A stretch of DNA of 17,965 bases, taken from contig DCKU01000152.1 in the NCBI GenBank assembly GCA_002320455.1, forward strand, positions 1 to 17,965. Direction: 5' to 3'. The position numbers and the translations under genes are program-made. Of the stretch, positions 6,362-14,461 are shown piece by piece. The stretch comes from Salinisphaera sp. UBA1666. GTDB lineage: Bacteria > Pseudomonadota > Gammaproteobacteria > Nevskiales > Salinisphaeraceae. The notes beneath the pieces were generated by a model. The model saw only the letters and a program-made list of their open reading frames with translations. It was not told the DNA's origin and did no database searches. Positions within the stretch are counted from its first letter, which is position 1. Every line of letters starts with the position of its first letter.

Positions 6362-7297
6362 ATGAGTGCCTCGAACCTGCTTGCTGCGACCGGACTGGCT
6401 TACGACTACGGCCGACATCGCGGCGTGGCCGATATCGATCTTGCGCTTGCGCCCGGCGAGGTCGTGGGGCTGCTCGGCGTCAACGGCGCGGGCAAAAGCA
6501 CGATCCTGCAGCTGCTGGCCGGCACGCTCGGCCCCGGAGCCGGCCGGATCGAAATCGCCGGCCATGACCTGGCACGTGCGCCAACCCTGGCCAAGCGCCA
6601 TATCGGCTATCTGGCCGAGCGACCGGCGCTGTATCGCGAGTTGTCGGTGGATGAAAGCCTGGATCTGGCCGCGCGGCTCCAGGGCCTGCCTCGGGCGAAA
6701 CGCGCTGATGCCGTGGCCGCGGCCAAGCGCGATACCGATATCCAAGATCTTGGCCGGCGGCTGATCGGCGGGCTGTCCAAGGGCATGGCACAGCGCGTGG
6801 GCCTGGCTCAGGCCATCGTGCACCGCCCGGCCCTGCTGCTTCTGGACGAGCCGACGTCCGGGCTCGACCCCAGCCAGTTGCACGCCGTGCGTGCGCTTAT
6901 TGCCCGCCTATCGACCAAGCACGCCGTCATCATTTCCAGCCACTTGCTGGCCGAGATTCAGGCCATGGCCAATCGTGTGGTTATCGTGGCCGGCGGGCGT
7001 ATCGTCTCCGATCGGCCTGCCGCGGACCCGGACGCGCCGATCTGGATCGAGCTGCAGTGCGCGCGCCCACCGAGTGCTGCGCACTTGAGCCAGCTGCTGG
7101 ACGGCGCAGCGGTGCAGACCCACGCGCCGGGCACGTTCCGGATACCCGGGCCGGCTGATGCGTCGATGCGAGAGCGCCTGGCCGATTTGGCTCACGCCCA
7201 CGACTGGGGGCTGATCGGCCTGGCCTCGGTCGCCGATTCGCTGGAGCAGCGTTTCATGCAGGCCACCGGTGCCATCCCCCAGGAGTCGCAGATATGA
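6362..7297 (+). CDS. ABC transporter ATP-binding protein, GldA-like
   Basis: This 311-residue ATPase probably powers an ABC-2 type system with the three genes that follow. Walker A is GVNGAGKST (39-47), the Q-loop region is GYLAERPALY (82-91) with Glu in place of the usual Gln, the signature is LSKGM (138-142), Walker B is LLLLDEP (158-164), and the H-loop is His194 in SSHLLAEI. The last 80 or so residues form a C-terminal extension common in export-type ATPases. No Shine-Dalgarno sequence precedes ATG 6362, so the mRNA could be leaderless or the start poorly used. Its stop overlaps the permease start (ATGA, 7294-7297). The closest known organisation is gldA-gldF-gldG; in non-gliding proteobacteria the substrate is unknown. 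Confidence 0.9.
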   Translation: MSASNLLAATGLAYDYGRHRGVADIDLALAPGEVVGLLGVNGAGKSTILQLLAGTLGPGAGRIEIAGHDLARAPTLAKRHIGYLAERPALYRELSVDESLDLAARLQGLPRAKRADAVAAAKRDTDIQDLGRRLIGGLSKGMAQRVGLAQAIVHRPALLLLDEPTSGLDPSQLHAVRALIARLSTKHAVIISSHLLAEIQAMANRVVIVAGGRIVSDRPAADPDAPIWIELQCARPPSAAHLSQLLDGAAVQTHAPGTFRIPGPADASMRERLADLAHAHDWGLIGLASVADSLEQRFMQATGAIPQESQI

Positions 7298-8064
7298 CGG
7301 GCTTGGCCGGTGTGTGGCGGCTGGAGACACGGCGGCTGTTCGTCTCCCCGCTGTCGTGGATGCTGGCCGCCATGACCCAGCTCATGGGCGGGCTGCTGCT
7401 CGTCATGACGCTGACCGATATTCAGAATAATCCGCAATCGCTCGCCGAAACCGGGGGCGTCACGGTCTATGCCGTGGGCGGGCTGATGCGCTTCATCACC
7501 CTGGTGCTGGTGCTGGTGGTGCCGCTATTGACCATGCGCTGTATCGCCGAAGAGCGAAAACAGGGCACCTGGTCGGCCCTCATGGCCAGCCCGGTGACCA
7601 GCAGTGCCCTGGTGCTGGGCAAGTTCGCCGGCGTCATGGGCCCACTCACCCTGATCTGGGCGCTGGTGGCCGCGATGCCGCTGGTGCTGGCCACGGCGAC
7701 GCCGCTGGATATGGGCATTCTGGCGGCCGGCCTCATCGGTCTCTGGCTGATCACGGCCTGCTTTGCTGCCTTGGGCCTGCTGGCCTCCACGCTGACCCGC
7801 GAGCCTAGCCTGGCCGCAGCGATCAGCCTGACCGCGATTTTACTGGCGTGGCTGGCCTATGCCGTGTCCAGCGTCGACTGGCAGCCCACGGTGTTGGGCG
7901 CCACGCTCGATCCGGCAGCCGTGATCCGCGGAATATCGCCTATCGGCCACCTGGACCGGCTGCTTCGTGGGCTGATCGCGTTGTCGGACCTGGTCTATTT
8001 CGCCGCGTTCGTCGCGGCCTGCCTGGCGCTTGCCGTACTGCGTCTGGACGCAGAACGCCGATGA
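7294..8064 (+). CDS. ABC-2 type permease, GldF-like
   Basis: The 256-residue protein has about six hydrophobic segments (roughly 20-40, 60-80, 110-133, 140-165, 172-192 and 228-249). Between the second and third lies EERKQGTWSALMASPVT (86-102), the cytoplasmic coupling motif typical of ABC-2/GldF permeases. It starts inside the ATPase stop and ends in an ATGA overlap with the next gene (8061-8064), so translation is probably coupled and the stoichiometry fixed. The substrate is unknown. Confidence 0.88.
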   Translation: MTGLAGVWRLETRRLFVSPLSWMLAAMTQLMGGLLLVMTLTDIQNNPQSLAETGGVTVYAVGGLMRFITLVLVLVVPLLTMRCIAEERKQGTWSALMASPVTSSALVLGKFAGVMGPLTLIWALVAAMPLVLATATPLDMGILAAGLIGLWLITACFAALGLLASTLTREPSLAAAISLTAILLAWLAYAVSSVDWQPTVLGATLDPAAVIRGISPIGHLDRLLRGLIALSDLVYFAAFVAACLALAVLRLDAERR

Positions 8065-9422
8065 GCATGCCGCGTCGAATCCTGCGCGCTGCCGGTCTGG
8101 CCGTCTCTGCGGCATTGATCGTGGCCGCCGCGGTGCTGGCCAACCTGGCAGCGCAGCGCGTTGATCTGCGCTTCGATTGGAGTGCGGATCAGCGCCACGG
8201 CCTGTCGGAAGCCAGCCGCCAGGTCATCGCCGCCCTGGACGGCCCGATCACGCTGACCGCCTACATGGCGCCGGGTATCGAGCGATCCCGTCTACGAGAA
8301 CGACTGGCCCGCTATACCCAGACCAGTGATCGCATCACATTGGTCTTTCGTGATCCGGCGCGTTACCCCGAGCGCGTACGCACGCTAGGCATCGACGCCG
8401 AGGGCGGCGTGGTCGCCGCTGCCGGCGGGCGGAGCACGCAGATCGACCAATACGACGAGGCACACGTTACCCAGGCCCTGCAGCGGCTGGCCCCCGGCGG
8501 CTCGCCCTGGATCGTGTTTGTCACCGGCCACGGCGAGCGCGATATATCAGCCCGCGCCAATGCCGGCTACGGCGACTTCGCCGCGGCCCTGGACGCCCAG
8601 GGCTTGCGCACGCGCGCGCTCAATCTCGCGCGCGCCGGCGCCGTGCCCAACAACACCGGCGTGCTCGTCATCGCCTCGCCTCAGCAGGATTTCCTGCCTG
8701 GCGAAGTCGCGATGATCCGTCGCTTCGTCGCAGACGGCGGCCGGCTGCTATGGCTGGACGATCCCGGCCCGCGCTATGGCCTGTCACCGCTGGCCGGCGA
8801 TCTGGGCGTCGTCTTTATCGACGGCACGATCGTCTATCCCGACTATCAGCGTCTAGGCACGGCCAGCCCGGCGATCACCGCGATCGCGCAGTACCCGGAT
8901 ACACCCGTCACGCGGGGACTGACCCAAGTCACGCTGTTTCCGTTCGCCGGGGCGCTCGAGGCGCACGACGACACCGCCTGGCAACACGCGCCCATGCTGC
9001 GATCGGCCTCGCGCAGCTGGCTGGAAACCGGCTCGCTCGACGGCGAGAGCATCTCTTACCAGCCCGACAAGGGCGACCGGGTGGGCCCTATCACCCTGGG
9101 TTATACCCTGACCCGCGACGCCCCGGCCTGTGAGCAGGCCGCATGTGACGCCCAGCGCAGCGTCGTGGTGGCCGACAGCGATTTTCTCGACAACGCTCAC
9201 TTGGCCACACTGGGCAATCGGCGCCTGGGACTGGCCATGGTGCAGTGGCTGGCCGGGCGCGACCGCCAGATTGCCATCGACGTGCCCGAGGCCCCGGATG
9301 CTCGCCTGCTGTTGCCCCCCGGCCAGCTGGGCGATCTGCGCCTGTTGTTCGTCGTCGTGGGGCCTCTCGTGCTGTTAGCGCTCGGCCTGGCGCGCTGGTT
9401 CTGGCGTCGTCGCCGTCGATGA
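8061..9422 (+). CDS. GldG-like ABC transporter auxiliary protein
   Basis: The 453-residue protein is anchored by an N-terminal transmembrane helix (about 11-30) and a C-terminal one just before WFWRRRRR, with a large periplasmic domain between. That domain fits the ABC_transp_aux/GldG family: NLAAQRVDLRFDWSADQRHGLS, then TLVFRDPARYPE, VFVTGHGERDI and GGRLLWLDDPGP. I chose ATG 8061, which overlaps the permease stop; the frame is open from 7848, but that part lies over the permease gene and is not family-like. Its stop overlaps the next start (9419-9422). Such proteins are thought to link the transporter to envelope substrates. The exact role is unknown. Confidence 0.87.
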   Translation: MSMPRRILRAAGLAVSAALIVAAAVLANLAAQRVDLRFDWSADQRHGLSEASRQVIAALDGPITLTAYMAPGIERSRLRERLARYTQTSDRITLVFRDPARYPERVRTLGIDAEGGVVAAAGGRSTQIDQYDEAHVTQALQRLAPGGSPWIVFVTGHGERDISARANAGYGDFAAALDAQGLRTRALNLARAGAVPNNTGVLVIASPQQDFLPGEVAMIRRFVADGGRLLWLDDPGPRYGLSPLAGDLGVVFIDGTIVYPDYQRLGTASPAITAIAQYPDTPVTRGLTQVTLFPFAGALEAHDDTAWQHAPMLRSASRSWLETGSLDGESISYQPDKGDRVGPITLGYTLTRDAPACEQAACDAQRSVVVADSDFLDNAHLATLGNRRLGLAMVQWLAGRDRQIAIDVPEAPDARLLLPPGQLGDLRLLFVVVGPLVLLALGLARWFWRRRRR

Positions 9423-10297
9423 GCCGCCGGCTGGTCATCAACCTGGTCCTGATAGCACTCGTCGCGGGTCTGGCGGCGCTGTTGTTTCTGCCCGGGCTTT
9501 TCGACCAAACGCGCACACAAGGCTCGTCGACGTCTGCGCTCGCGCCGCTGGGTGAACAGCTGGACCTGGCGGACAGCGGCCCGCGCACCGTGCGGGTTCG
9601 CCGCGGCAGCGATCAGATACGCCTGGCCCGCACCGACGGCGCCTGGCGCATGGTCTCACCGGCCAATGCCCGGCCCGACGCCGCCCATCTGGCGCTGATC
9701 AAGGCCCTGCGGAGCACGCCACCGGAACGTCAGCTGGCCGATACCACAATCGACTCCGAAGTCTCCGGTCTTGATACGCCGCTGGTGGTGCAATACGACG
9801 ACCGCCCGCCGGTGCGTATCGGCGGGCCCGGCCCGACCGGGGCGACCCGCTACGTGGCCGCAGCCGGTGCGCTCTGGCTAGTTGCCCTGCCGCATTACGA
9901 CACATTGTCCTGGCACTGGACCGACTGGCTGGACCGCGCGCTCGTGCCCGAGTCGCGCCGTCTGACGCGTATCGTTTTGCCCGACTACACGCTCAGCCGC
10001 ACGCATGACACCTGGACGCTGGCCCCCAAAGGCCGGCGTCCGGCCGCAGCGGCCGGTGCCACGGCAGCGGCCTGGCAGCGCGCCGCGGCGCTCGCTGTCG
10101 TGCCGGCCGACCATCGACGAGAGCGGCTATCGCGCGTGACGCTGGTCTTCGCCGATGACTCGCAAAAGATCTACGACGTGATCGAGCGCGGGCCCAACCT
10201 GATATTGCGGGACGATGCATTGGATGTGGACTATCACCTGGCGGGCAATCGAATCGATGCGCTTTTGAATCTGGTACATCCGGGTCTGTCAAAATAA
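9419..10297 (+). CDS. DUF4340 domain-containing membrane-anchored protein
   Basis: The 292-residue product has one N-terminal transmembrane segment (about 6-26, VINLVLIALVAGLAALLFLP) and a large periplasmic part with repeated short strand-like blocks (IRLARTDGAWRMVSPANARPD, TRIVLPDYTLSRTHDTWTLA), as in DUF4340 proteins. These regularly follow GldG-like genes in proteobacterial cassettes, so it is likely the fourth subunit. I chose ATG 9419, overlapping the GldG stop, over the longer frame from 9245, which lies over the upstream gene. Its function is unknown. mutM begins only 4 bases after its stop. Confidence 0.8.
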   Translation: MSRRLVINLVLIALVAGLAALLFLPGLFDQTRTQGSSTSALAPLGEQLDLADSGPRTVRVRRGSDQIRLARTDGAWRMVSPANARPDAAHLALIKALRSTPPERQLADTTIDSEVSGLDTPLVVQYDDRPPVRIGGPGPTGATRYVAAAGALWLVALPHYDTLSWHWTDWLDRALVPESRRLTRIVLPDYTLSRTHDTWTLAPKGRRPAAAAGATAAAWQRAAALAVVPADHRRERLSRVTLVFADDSQKIYDVIERGPNLILRDDALDVDYHLAGNRIDALLNLVHPGLSK

Positions 10298-10301
10298 CGC
10301 G

Positions 10302-11117
10302 ATGCCCGAGCTTCCCGAAGTCGAGACCACGCGTGCCGGCATCGAGCCGCACGTTGCCGGCCAGGCCGTTCGCACCGTGATCGTGCGCCAGCCGCAGCTG
10401 CGCTGGCCGGTCTCCGAGCCCCTGGCCCGCGAGCTGCCGGGCCAGGTCATCCACGGCGTCACGCGTCGCGCCAAATATCTGCTGTTTGAAGCCGATACCG
10501 GCCATGTCTGCCTGCATCTCGGCATGTCGGGCCGGCTGCGCGTCGTGCCCGCCGGCACCCCCGTGGCGGCTCATGATCACGTCGATATCGAGCTGGCCAA
10601 CGACTGGGTGGTGCGCTACAACGATGCCCGTCGCTTTGGCTCGATCTTTTGGCTGACCGAGCCGCCCGAACACTTTTCGCTGCTGGCACGGCTGGGCCCG
10701 GAACCGCTGTCGGCGGATTTCACCGGCGCCTGGCTCAAACAACAGGCCGCGCGCCGGCGCATGGCGGTCAAGGCGTTCATCATGGACAGTGCCGTGGTCG
10801 TAGGCGTGGGCAATATCTATGCCTGTGAGGCCCTGCACGCCGCTGGCATCCATCCGCGCCGGCCGGCGCAGAGTGTGTCCCTCGCGCGCTATAAGCGCCT
10901 GGCTGAAGCCATCAAAACCGTCCTAGCGCGGGCCATCACGGTCGGCGGCACCACGCTGCGCGATTACATTGGCGTGGATGGTGATACCGGTTATTTCCAG
11001 CTCAGCCTGGCAGCCTACGGCCGCGAGGGCACCCTCTGTCCGCGCGGCTGCGGGGCTATTCGGCGCGAAGTCATCGGCCAGCGGAGCACGTTTTTCTGCC
11101 CCACGTGCCAACGTTAA
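10302..11117 (+). CDS. mutM: formamidopyrimidine-DNA glycosylase (Fpg)
   Basis: MutM removes 8-oxoguanine and formamidopyrimidines and nicks the abasic site. The mature N-terminus PELPEVET supplies the catalytic Pro and Glu, Lys58 (Lys57 after Met removal) lies in AKYLLFE, and the helix-two-turn-helix has VGNIYACEALHAAGIHP. The C-terminal zinc finger uses C246, C250, C266 and C269. Its spacing is Cys-x3-Cys-x15-Cys-x2-Cys, whereas E. coli has x2 and x16, so the second Cys is shifted by one residue while the overall loop length is the same. The gene is the last of a tight run with the ABC cassette and probably shares its transcript. In many gammaproteobacteria it directly follows rpmG. Confidence 0.95.
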   Translation: MPELPEVETTRAGIEPHVAGQAVRTVIVRQPQLRWPVSEPLARELPGQVIHGVTRRAKYLLFEADTGHVCLHLGMSGRLRVVPAGTPVAAHDHVDIELANDWVVRYNDARRFGSIFWLTEPPEHFSLLARLGPEPLSADFTGAWLKQQAARRRMAVKAFIMDSAVVVGVGNIYACEALHAAGIHPRRPAQSVSLARYKRLAEAIKTVLARAITVGGTTLRDYIGVDGDTGYFQLSLAAYGREGTLCPRGCGAIRREVIGQRSTFFCPTCQR

Positions 11118-11192
11118 AGCCAAGCTCTCACGTAAGTGACAACCTATCGCCCGGCTCGTAAGCTGATCGTCTTGTTCTGATGTGAGCGTGCC

Positions 11193-12791
11193 ATGCGTTA
11201 TATCGCCCTGATCGCGGCCGCCGTTGCCACGGTGTTGTTCGGCCTGGCCAGCTGGATCTTGCCGCGTTATTTCGGTCTGTTTTTCGTCATCGCGGCCGTG
11301 TTCTTAATCATGGGCCTGCGAGACCTGTTTCAGTCCGAGCACTCGCTGCTGCGCAACTATCCGCTGCTCGCACATTTTCGCTGGTTTTTCGAGGCTGTTC
11401 GCCCGGAGATCCGTCAATATCTAATCGAGTCGGACACCGAGGCCGCGCCGTTCTCGCGCGAGTCCCGCAGCCAGGTCTATGCCCGCGCCAAGGGCGACAA
11501 CGACTCCGATCCTTTTGGCACCGAGCTCAATGTCTATGCCGAAGGCCACGAATGGCTGGTGCATTCCATTGCCGCGCGCGAGCCGGCCGAAACCCCGCCG
11601 CGGATACTGATCGGCGGGCCGAACTGTACCCAGCCGTATTCGGCCTCGACGCTGAATATCTCGGCCATGAGCTTCGGTTCGTTGTCGGCCAACGCCATCT
11701 CTGCCCTGAACAAAGGGGCCGCCAAGGGCGGGTTCTTTCACGACACCGGCGAAGGCTCGGTCTCGAAGTATCACCGCGAGCACGGCGGCGATCTGGTCTG
11801 GGAGCTGGGCAGCGGCTATTTCGGCTGTCGTGCCAAGGACGGCTCGTTCGACCGGGCCCAGTTCGTGGACAACGCCGCCGACGATCAGATCAAGATGATC
11901 GAGATCAAACTCTCGCAGGGCGCCAAGCCCGGCCACGGCGGTGTCCTGCCGGGGGCCAAGGTCACCCCAGAGATCGCCGAAGCCCGTGGCATCGAGGTGG
12001 GCCAGACCTGTGCCTCGCCGCCGTATCACAGCGCGTTTTCAACGCCCATCGAGATGATGGAGTTCATCGCCGATCTGCGCGAGGGTGCAAACGGCAAGCC
12101 CGTGGGCTTTAAACTCTGTATCGGCCACGGCTGGCAGTTCATGAGTCTGGCCAAGGCCATGCTCAAGACCGGTATCACGCCGGATTTCATCGTCATCGAC
12201 GGCGCCGAGGGCGGCACCGGGGCGGCGCCGCTGGAGCTGGCCGATAATGTCGGTACGCCGCTGCGTGAAGGCCTGGTCTGGGCACACAACACCCTGGTGG
12301 GCGCCGGTCTTCGAGAGCGCATCCGGCTGGGCGCTTCGGGCAAAATCACGTCGGGCTTTCGGATGGCCTCGAACATGGCCCTCGGTGCAGACTGGTGTAA
12401 CTCGGCGCGCGGCTTCATGTTCGCGCTGGGCTGTGTACAGTCCGAGTCCTGTCATACCGATCGCTGCCCGGTGGGTGTGGCCACCCAGAACGCCTGGCGC
12501 CAGCGCGCACTGGTGGTGCCAGACAAGGCCGAACGCGTCTTTCATTTCCACCGCGCCACGGTCGCGGCCATGCAGGAAGTGGTGGCCACCGTGGGCCTGG
12601 ATCACCCGGGCCAGCTCGCGCCAGAGCATCTGTGTCGGCGCACGCACGACTCCGAGATCCAGACCGCCGACCAGGTCTATCGTTTTCTGGCCACCGGCGA
12701 GCTGCTGGTCTCCAACCGCGCCGGGCGCTATGAGGCGGCCTGGGCACGTGCGCAGGCCGCCAGTTTCCTCCCCCGCAGCCAGGCGGCATGA
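11193..12791 (+). CDS. membrane-anchored FMN-binding glutamate synthase-like protein
   Basis: The 532-residue protein begins with two hydrophobic segments (about 3-22 and 26-42), followed by a domain resembling the FMN/Fe-S core of the glutamate synthase large subunit. FGSLSANAISALNKGAAKGG (161-180), GAKPGHGGVLPG (243-254), DGAEGGTGAAP (336-346) and RLGASGKITSG (378-388) fit the FMN barrel. C414, C420 and C425 in CVQSESCHTDRCPVG match the [3Fe-4S] cysteines of GltS. It lacks the amidotransferase domain and no small subunit is nearby, so it is not a normal GOGAT. Its substrate is unknown; a membrane-linked flavin oxidoreductase is plausible. ATG 11193 has a weak ribosome-binding site. The stop overlaps the next start. 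Confidence 0.88.
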   Translation: MRYIALIAAAVATVLFGLASWILPRYFGLFFVIAAVFLIMGLRDLFQSEHSLLRNYPLLAHFRWFFEAVRPEIRQYLIESDTEAAPFSRESRSQVYARAKGDNDSDPFGTELNVYAEGHEWLVHSIAAREPAETPPRILIGGPNCTQPYSASTLNISAMSFGSLSANAISALNKGAAKGGFFHDTGEGSVSKYHREHGGDLVWELGSGYFGCRAKDGSFDRAQFVDNAADDQIKMIEIKLSQGAKPGHGGVLPGAKVTPEIAEARGIEVGQTCASPPYHSAFSTPIEMMEFIADLREGANGKPVGFKLCIGHGWQFMSLAKAMLKTGITPDFIVIDGAEGGTGAAPLELADNVGTPLREGLVWAHNTLVGAGLRERIRLGASGKITSGFRMASNMALGADWCNSARGFMFALGCVQSESCHTDRCPVGVATQNAWRQRALVVPDKAERVFHFHRATVAAMQEVVATVGLDHPGQLAPEHLCRRTHDSEIQTADQVYRFLATGELLVSNRAGRYEAAWARAQAASFLPRSQAA

Positions 12792-13267
12792 CGGCCATGT
12801 CGATCCGCAACCGTTTTCGACAACGCGCCCGCGGCCAGCGCACGTCCGAAGCGCCTCCCGAGACCCCCGAGGCGCTACAGCGCTATGCCAGCCAGTATTC
12901 GGAGACCCGTTTCTGGACCAAGATGTCTCATGTCGTGAAACGGGCCGGGCACGAGCTGCTGGAAAAAGCGCTCTGGCTGCACTATGCAGCCCAGCGTCCG
13001 GACACGCCGCAATGGGCCAAGGCGACGGCCTACGGCGCGCTGGCCTATTTCATCCTGCCTTTTGATGCCGTGCCCGACTGGCTGTTTGGCGTCGGCTTGA
13101 CCGATGATCTGGGCGCGCTCACCGTGGCTGTGGCCACGATCTCGCAATATATCGACGACGGCGTGAAGACACGCACCCGGCAACGCCTGGACGCCTGGTT
13201 TGGCCGCACGCCGAATCGTGGCCCGTCAACAAGCCCAGCGCCGGAGACTCAGCATGACCGTGTTTAA
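12788..13267 (+). CDS. DUF1232 (YkvA-like) protein
   Basis: The 159-residue protein has a DUF1232 segment at about 75-120. Its characteristic block is AYFILPFDAVPDWLFGVGLTDD, followed by a hydrophobic stretch LGALTVAVATI. The function of this family is not established; a membrane-associated role is often assumed. It starts in an ATGA overlap with the glutamate-synthase-like gene (ATG 12797 is also possible) and its last 14 bases overlap the next gene, so the three are probably one operon. The tail is basic and low-complexity. Confidence 0.85.
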   Translation: MTAMSIRNRFRQRARGQRTSEAPPETPEALQRYASQYSETRFWTKMSHVVKRAGHELLEKALWLHYAAQRPDTPQWAKATAYGALAYFILPFDAVPDWLFGVGLTDDLGALTVAVATISQYIDDGVKTRTRQRLDAWFGRTPNRGPSTSPAPETQHDRV

Positions 13268-14060
13268 TCTCGAAGGCCGACGAGCGCTGGTGACCGGGGC
13301 GTCATCGGGCGTCGGCGAAGCCGTGGCCCGCAAGCTCGCCGAACACGGCGCGCGGGTGGCCATCGCCGCCCGCCGGGCCGACCGACTGACCGCCCTGGCC
13401 GAAGAAATCGGCGCCTGCCCGATTACGACCGACCTGAGCCAGCCCGAGGCCCCGGCCGCCTTGATCGAGCAGGCACAGAGCGCGCTGGGCGGCCTGGATA
13501 TTCTGATCAACAACGCCGGCGCCCATCATCGCGGCGATTTCGCCGATCAAGAGGCCGACGCCCTGGCCACGATGATCGACGTCAACCTGCGCGCGCCCGT
13601 GGTGCTCTCGCGTCTGGCTCTGCCGCATCTCGAGGCCGGCGGCGCGGGCACGATCATCAACGTGGGCTCGGTGGCCGGGCGCATGCCCGTGCCCGGCAGT
13701 GCAACCTACTCGGCCAGCAAGCACGGGCTGCGGGCGCTGACCTATGCCCTGGCCGAGGAATTTGCTGACCGGCCCGTGTCGATATCCGTGGTCTCGCCAG
13801 GGCCGATCGCTACCGATTTCATCCTGTCGGATATCGATGCGGTCACCGATCTGACCTTTTCCCAGCCCATGAGCACGCCAGAGCAGATCGCCGACGATAT
13901 CCTGGCCTGCATCATCGACGGCAAGACCGAGCGCACCCGCCCGGCGTCCACGCGCGTGATGACCACTATCGGCGCGCTTTTTCCGGCCATACCGCGTTGG
14001 CTGCGCCCGGCCCTGGCGGCCAAGGGCCGGCGAGCGAAGGCCCGTTATCGCCGAAACTGA
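13254..14060 (+). CDS. short-chain dehydrogenase/reductase (SDR)
   Basis: The 268-residue classical SDR has the cofactor loop TGASSGVG (14-21), NNAG (86-89), Asn111, and catalytic Ser139, Tyr152 and Lys156 in the YSASK motif. ARRADR after the second strand suggests NADP(H), which is an inference. I chose ATG 13254 because GGAG lies eight bases upstream and the N-terminus then fits the family; the frame is open from 13200, but that extension lies inside the DUF1232 gene. The C-terminal tail is strongly basic (KGRRAKARYRRN). The substrate cannot be told from sequence. Confidence 0.9.
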   Translation: MTVFNLEGRRALVTGASSGVGEAVARKLAEHGARVAIAARRADRLTALAEEIGACPITTDLSQPEAPAALIEQAQSALGGLDILINNAGAHHRGDFADQEADALATMIDVNLRAPVVLSRLALPHLEAGGAGTIINVGSVAGRMPVPGSATYSASKHGLRALTYALAEEFADRPVSISVVSPGPIATDFILSDIDAVTDLTFSQPMSTPEQIADDILACIIDGKTERTRPASTRVMTTIGALFPAIPRWLRPALAAKGRRAKARYRRN

Positions 14061-14161
14061 GTGGTTGATGAACGTTTCCGCGCGGCTTGTCTTGTCAGTG
14101 CCATCCGCCGGGCGCATTCTGTTGTTACAAGCAACAACAATCTGCTCAGGAGTACAACGCT

Positions 14162-14413
14162 ATGGGAATTATTGCGTGGATCATCTTCGGCCTCATCGCC
14201 GGTGCCATCGCCAAGCTGATCATGCCGGGTGAAGACCCGGGTGGCATCATCGTGACCATCCTTATCGGCATCGTGGGTGCCGTGGTGGGCGGTTTCATTG
14301 GCGGCATCCTGGGGTTCGGGGGCGTCTCCGGCTTTAACATCGGCAGTTTCCTGGTCGCGATTCTCGGCGCGATCGTCCTGCTGGCGATCTACCGCGCGGT
14401 GGCACGTCGCTAG
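14162..14413 (+). CDS. GlsB/YeaQ/YmgE family small membrane protein
   Basis: The 83-residue glycine-rich protein has three hydrophobic segments with IIFGLIAGAIAKLIMPGEDPGG, VGAVVGGFIGGILG and a final VAILGAIVLLAIYRAVARR. This is the pattern of the transglycosylase-associated (YeaQ/YmgE) family, whose members are often stress-induced and whose biochemical function is unproven. AGGAG about ten bases before ATG 14162 supports this start; the frame opens at 14087, but that part has no family similarity. The leader contains a 7-base TGTTGTT/AACAACA hairpin (14120-14139). No convincing promoter was found. It ends at a terminator shared with the converging gene. Confidence 0.9.
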   Translation: MGIIAWIIFGLIAGAIAKLIMPGEDPGGIIVTILIGIVGAVVGGFIGGILGFGGVSGFNIGSFLVAILGAIVLLAIYRAVARR

Positions 14414-14433
14414 CGGGGACGGCAGTTACGCAG

Positions 14434-14461
14434 AAAAAGCCGGCTTCGTGCCGGCTTTTTT
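14434..14461. terminator. bidirectional intrinsic terminator
   Basis: AAAAAGCCGGC (14434-14444), loop TTCGT and GCCGGCTTTTT (14450-14460) form a perfect 11-base stem flanked by A and T runs, so it can stop both the GlsB-type gene on plus and the TauE gene on minus. The TauE stop codon (14460-14462) begins in the T run. Confidence 0.9.

Noticed and set aside
7848..8060. N-terminal extension of the GldG-like gene
   Set aside because: It lies over the permease gene; ATG 8061 overlaps the permease stop and gives a normal anchored N-terminus.
9245..9418. N-terminal extension of the DUF4340 gene
   Set aside because: It lies inside the GldG-like gene, and ATG 9419 gives the expected membrane anchor directly.
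11128..11139. Palindrome TCACGTAAGTGA upstream of the glutamate-synthase-like gene
   Set aside because: A four-base stem occurring once in the window is too little to call an operator.
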